The notes under the pieces: model-generated
Seen by the model: the letters and a program-made list of their open reading frames with translations, nothing else
Told to the model about the DNA's origin: nothing
Databases searched by the model: none
Program-made: the position numbers and the translations under genes
DNA from: Strix aluco
Lineage: Eukaryota > Chordata > Aves > Strigiformes > Strigidae
Direction of reading: 5' to 3'
Assembly (NCBI RefSeq): GCF_031877795.1
Contig: NC_133933.1
Coordinates: 67,224,003-67,288,002, forward strand
Length of the DNA: 64,000 nt
In this document: piece after piece, positions 60,149 through 64,000 of the stretch
Layout: every line of letters starts with the position of its first letter
Position numbering within the stretch: the stretch's first letter is position 1

Positions 60149-61877
60149 CTATCCAGTTTGTTCAGCTTGGTGGCTGATTGCTAACCAGTAAACCTTGCAG
60201 GGAAACTCCTATTTTTCACATTTTAGCAGTAAGGTAGGTTGATATGTTAAATACTGTCTTTAGAGATCTGACTTTACCTGTTTTAAAGGCATGCTTTTAT
60301 TGCTAATAGAATATGCTACTTTTACATTGCATTAAGCAATTTTAAGGTAAAGACACAATACCAGTAAATCACTTGTAAAACAAACCTGCCATAATCCAGC
60401 CTTGTCCAGCACAATGTTTATCTTGGCATAAGACTACAGAACAGTGCTGTGGTGGTGTTGATGTGGCAAGCTGCCTAGAAGCAAAAAGCTCATTCTTATG
60501 CATGTGAGTGCAGCAAACCCTCAGGTGAAAGGAGCAGAATATACTTCTGAGTTAAGTTTTGGAAACACAGGCATAGTTTTCTTGGTGACTTACACTCAGG
60601 TTGGCCACAGTCTCTATGTCCATACCCTTCAGAGACTTCATCATTTAAGCAAAAACATAGGTTTTTAACAATGAAGGGGATTCTCACAGATACTGCTGTG
60701 TATTAGCTGAATGAAAATGCTAGTTATATCTGTAATGGTGAACTAACACAGTGTCCTTCATTATTACATTGATGCAAGCAGACATGCTGGTTTACAGTGG
60801 AAGGATGAAAGTAGAAGGGGAATTTTGGAACATGTTTAGTGATACTTTCCTTTGAAATGATGCAGTGATTTTTTCTTAACTCTTAGTAGGACTTTAGTAT
60901 GCCAGTAGTATAATACATATTTTAAGGCTGAGTGTGTAATGGGGAGACGCCTAGTCATGTTCATCTTCCGTTACAGAACACAATTTTCCTTAGAAAAGCC
61001 AGACAACTGAACAGTGGTTGTCTGAATAGCAAAACACCTCGTGTTTTCTACGTCTGGGTCCTTAATGTGTCTGCATTGATAGCTGGGCCCTTGTTGAAGG
61101 AAACTCTCAGTCTGCATTTAAGTATCCTGGAAGAGGAGGTCCCTGGTCAAGATTATAGTAGTAGATGATGATGATTTGGATACTGTAATAGCAGTTCAGG
61201 TGCTTCTTGTACATGGAAAGGCAGATTTCCAAGGACATGTGTGTACTTCATTTTTGTGTCTGACTTGCTGGTGTGTGTGATGGTCTTGGTGATCTTGATT
61301 CTTTTATGGTTCAGACTAGTGGCAGTCATAGCAGTTGTTGGTCCAGCTGCAAACAAGAACAAATTAGATGATAAAGTGCTGTATTTAGATATCATCTATT
61401 ATAATGACTTCTCAGCTATAACAAAAGGGAAGAATAGTCATAAAATAGATAAAGCAATACTTAGTTTCTACTATTACAGCAGTTTTTAAAATGTGCTACT
61501 TACTGTGCTTTTTCTAAGATGGCGATCTAGGTTTGCCTTTCCTCTCAGTAGAGCATACCACCTTGTGGAGATTTTTATCATAAACAATGATTTTTAAAAG
61601 CTCCGTGGAACCGCATCAAACCTCTGAGTCCTGAGAAAATAAAAACCTGTTGTAAATAGAAGCTGTAAAAATGCACTAAACACTGTATGTAGTGTTTATT
61701 CTCGATTACTATGAAATCATTTAAGTTCATTTCACTAAATATTTAAAAAATTAATAGCTTTAAATTTTATGCCGGTTTTCATACTCCATTTCTAAATTAA
61801 TGTGGTTATTAATTAATTTTTGAGTTTAAGATCTTTTGAGAACTTCTGGGAGAACCTTCTGCTTAGAATTGCTGTAA
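60149..61877 (+). other. Intron 1, middle part
   Basis: AT-rich with short frames only. No further repeat recognised. AT-rich palindromic words lie around 61,740-61,825 (for example TTATTAATTAATTT). Confidence 0.55.
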
Positions 61878-61882
61878 CATGC

Positions 61883-62487
61883 TGTGGTGGTTTGACCTTG
61901 GCTAAATGCCAGGTACCCACCAAGTCGCTCTATCACTTCCCCCCCTTCCCCTTTTTTTTCTCAGCAGGGCAAAGAGGGGAAAGAAGATAAGATAGGAAAA
62001 AAAAACAACCAACCCTTGTGGGTAAAACAAAAGCAGTTTAATATAAGCAAAGCGAAGCAAAGGTCTGCGCGCGGAAGCAAAAAAAGAAAACAGATTTATT
62101 CTCTACTTCCCATGAACAGGCGATGTCGGGCCTTCTCAGGAAGCAGGGCTGCAATACGCGTAGTGGTTGCCTCAGAGGACCAAGGGTGACCCCACCCCCT
62201 TCCTCCTTTTTCCCAGCTTTATACTGAGCAGACGTCATATGGTATGGAATATCCCTTTGGTCAGTTCGGGTCAGCTGTCCTGGTTGTGTCCCCTCCCAAG
62301 ATCTTGCCCACCCCATCCCACTGGGAGGGGAAATGTCAGAAAGAGCCTTGGTGCTGTGTAAGCACTACTCAGCAGTAGCCACACCACCAGTGTGCTATCA
62401 ACACCCTGCCAGCTCCCAACATAAAACACAGCACCATGAGGGCTGCTACAGGGGAAAACCAATTCCGGCTCAGCCAGACCCAGTACA
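61883..62487 (-). mobile_element. Solo LTR with 5-bp target-site duplication, avian ERVL-like, antisense, within intron 1
   Basis: It starts TGTGGTGGTTTGACC and ends CCCAGTACA on the plus strand (TG..CA), 605 bp. The exact 5-bp duplication CATGC flanks it at 61,878-61,882 and 62,488-62,492. On the minus strand are a TGACGTC CRE-like site (62,231-62,237), TATAAAG (62,217-62,222 plus one base) and AATAAA (62,095-62,100), in the correct order for U3-R. The LTR thus reads opposite to the host gene. No internal retroviral sequence is present, so it is a recombination remnant. The duplication length fits ERVL-type integration. The family name is uncertain. Confidence 0.9.
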
Positions 62488-62492
62488 CATGC

Positions 62493-63357
62493 ACTAATTT
62501 AAGCTTGGTTTTAATAAATTTGTTAAGGAAACGCCATTAAGGTATGGGAGTGGCATTACAAGGGAAGTGTATGTCCTGGGTTTTCTTTTGGAGTGATAAA
62601 TGAAAGCAGGTGAAGGCAAGCACATGCAAACCTTTCCATATACGCTCTGTGGCTGCTGCCGCTTAGAAGGCCAGGCAGGTAGCAGGAACAAGATTCTTCA
62701 GCATCTTGCTGCTTGGTGTTTGCCGGTCTGTCAAGCTCCCCACCAAAGCCTGCCTACAGGCAGTCTCTCCTCCAGCAGTCTGACAAGAGCAGGAACTGGC
62801 CTGCCAGAAGTGTGCAGTAGAGATGGATGCATGCTAACCCAGGTGTGCTGCCCTGAAGGGGAAGGTGTCAGTGAGAGAGCCCTCCTCCTCTGACAGTCAT
62901 TCCCCATTTCTCCCCATGACACAGCTTGGTGCTCTTGCAGCCTGTGCTGAGCGCTGACCTCTTCTTGCTGAAATTCTGTCCTGCAGTTCGGGCAGTGCTC
63001 CTAGCTCCCTTCTAGCCCGCAGATGGCTGCATTCTGCCTTAATACAGGCCAGTTTTGTTGATTTGGAACAGATTGAAGTGAGGCTCTAAATGACTAAAGA
63101 GTATCATTCTAGAAGGAAATGATGCAGCTTTCAGAAACAGACTGAATTCTTTCCATGTGCTATTTTTCACCCTTAGCACAGACTTGCTGCTTTCTGAATC
63201 CATTTTCCAGGGTATTTGGCTGCCTTTTTGCCACCTTTTTTTCCTTTTTTTTTTTTTTTATGTTGTGTATTGCTGAATAAGCAATGCTGGTTCTGCAGAA
63301 GCGTTCTTAGGTAGTGCAGATTTATCTGATCTTTTTTTCCCTTGTCTTCTCTTTCAG
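62493..63357 (+). other. Intron 1, last part, ending in a strong splice acceptor
   Basis: The end reads CTTTTTTTCCCTTGTCTTCT CTTTCAG with the AG at 63,356-63,357, a long uninterrupted pyrimidine tract, which is the best acceptor signal I see in the right part of the window. A T-run lies at about 63,237-63,259. Confidence 0.5.
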
Positions 63358-63515
63358 TGGTGGTGAAGGCTAAGGAGAATCACTTCTTTACATTTGTGAA
63401 GTCACTAAAGCTGCTGCCCTTTCTGGGTGCAGTTAAAGTGAATATGAGCTCAGATGGAGCTCAGGAAGGCACACTGTTTTCCCAGTCAGAGGCCCAGAAG
63501 GGACTGATTTGTTAG
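63358..63515 (+). CDS. Possible second exon joined to the signal-peptide exon
   Basis: Starting right after the acceptor at 63,357, and using the single base left over from the first exon, the frame reads GTG GTG GTG AAG GCT AAG and stays open for 51 further codons to a TAG at 63,513-63,515. If the two exons are joined alone, the product would be 81 residues, a small secreted peptide with a basic, then hydrophobic (LLPFLGAV) part. More likely the exon ends earlier at a donor such as AAA|GTGAAT (near 63,437) and continues to exons outside the window. The frame agreement and acceptor support it. The lack of recognisable family sequence and of a strong donor argue for caution. Confidence 0.35.
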
Positions 63516-64000
63516 CACTGTGTGTCTTTTAACACACTAAATGGCAAGTTATGCACTTGGTATGAATCCACAGCGAAGTTTAAACTGTTGTCCCTCTTGG
63601 CCTATTAAAATGGCTTAAAACTGTTTTCCTATGATGTATCACTTTGGAATTATAAGGGTTCATTTGTTTTTCATGGAAATCCAAAAAAGGAGCAGACTTT
63701 CAAAAGATTTTTTTTTACCTGTTTTTTCACAGTTTGTCTTCAAGCTTTCAGTTTGTGCTTTCAGTCTGGATTTCGGTGCCTGAATGGTGTTTGATAGGCA
63801 TGTGCAACTTGAATGAACTCTGTGGTTCTTTAAGCAGCTGTTGTCTCAGATAGCTGGACCACAGAGTCTGCATTTGTGGACTCATCAGGCGCTCTTCTGT
63901 TACATGCGTTGTTGTACTTCCAGTTAAATTGCACTTCTGTGAACAGTGGTGATAAAAGCCTCTCTGTATACAGTAATATCTTGTGGCCTCTGCCAGAATA
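63516..64000 (+). other. Downstream flank, intronic or 3' UTR
   Basis: AT-rich sequence without recognisable repeat or further exon. No AATAAA-type signal follows the TAG closely, which favours an intron over a 3' end. Confidence 0.45.

Noticed and set aside
59571..60153. GTGTC/CTATC as target-site duplication of the 59.6-kb LTR
   Set aside because: Only three of five bases agree, which is too weak to claim.
1..64000. CRISPR array, bacterial operons or intact provirus
   Set aside because: No spaced direct-repeat array, no dense gene layout, and no retroviral gag, pol or env frames next to any LTR.

Overview
The window looks like nuclear DNA from a bird. It carries chicken repeat 1 (CR1) LINE copies of several ages, all inserted with their 3' end to the left. 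It also has three solo long terminal repeats of avian endogenous-retrovirus type and traces of MIR/L2-like elements. There is no dense array of open frames: the longest ATG-to-stop frames, about 150-230 codons, are what chance gives in 64 kb of moderate-GC DNA or come from GC-rich or repeat sequence.

Layout. Positions 1-271 are a long polypurine microsatellite that runs into an antisense, 5'-truncated, frameshifted CR1 copy (295-1230). From about 1.2 to 57.7 kb I see no convincing protein-coding exon, so I read this stretch as a gene desert. It holds MIR-like and L2-like relics (3.5, 10.5, 14.9, 18.2 and 44.0 kb), old CR1 pieces (12.3, 24.0 and 42.0-42.6 kb) and a younger CR1 tail (56.4 kb). 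It also holds two copies of an ancient palindromic repeat (8.95 and 9.93 kb), one 1.15-kb solo LTR with target-site duplication (52,996-54,144) and several small tandem duplications. Candidate regulatory spots are a five-motif GATA cluster (29,515-29,554), a palindromic homeodomain-type site (21,014-21,033) and a small CpG-rich islet followed by a strong splice donor (33.7-34.03 kb).

From 57.8 to 58.6 kb there is a clear CpG island with GC boxes. Inside it lies a well-formed plus-strand first coding exon (58,091-58,178): ATG in good context, a signal peptide, and a splice donor. The gene then runs rightwards through a long intron that holds two more solo LTRs (59,576-60,148 and 61,883-62,487), both antisense to the gene. 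A strong splice acceptor at 63,357 opens a possible second exon that stays in frame for 51 codons. I do not recognise the gene, and its main body probably lies beyond the right edge. I found no operon-like structure, CRISPR array, rRNA, convincing tRNA or intact retroviral gene.
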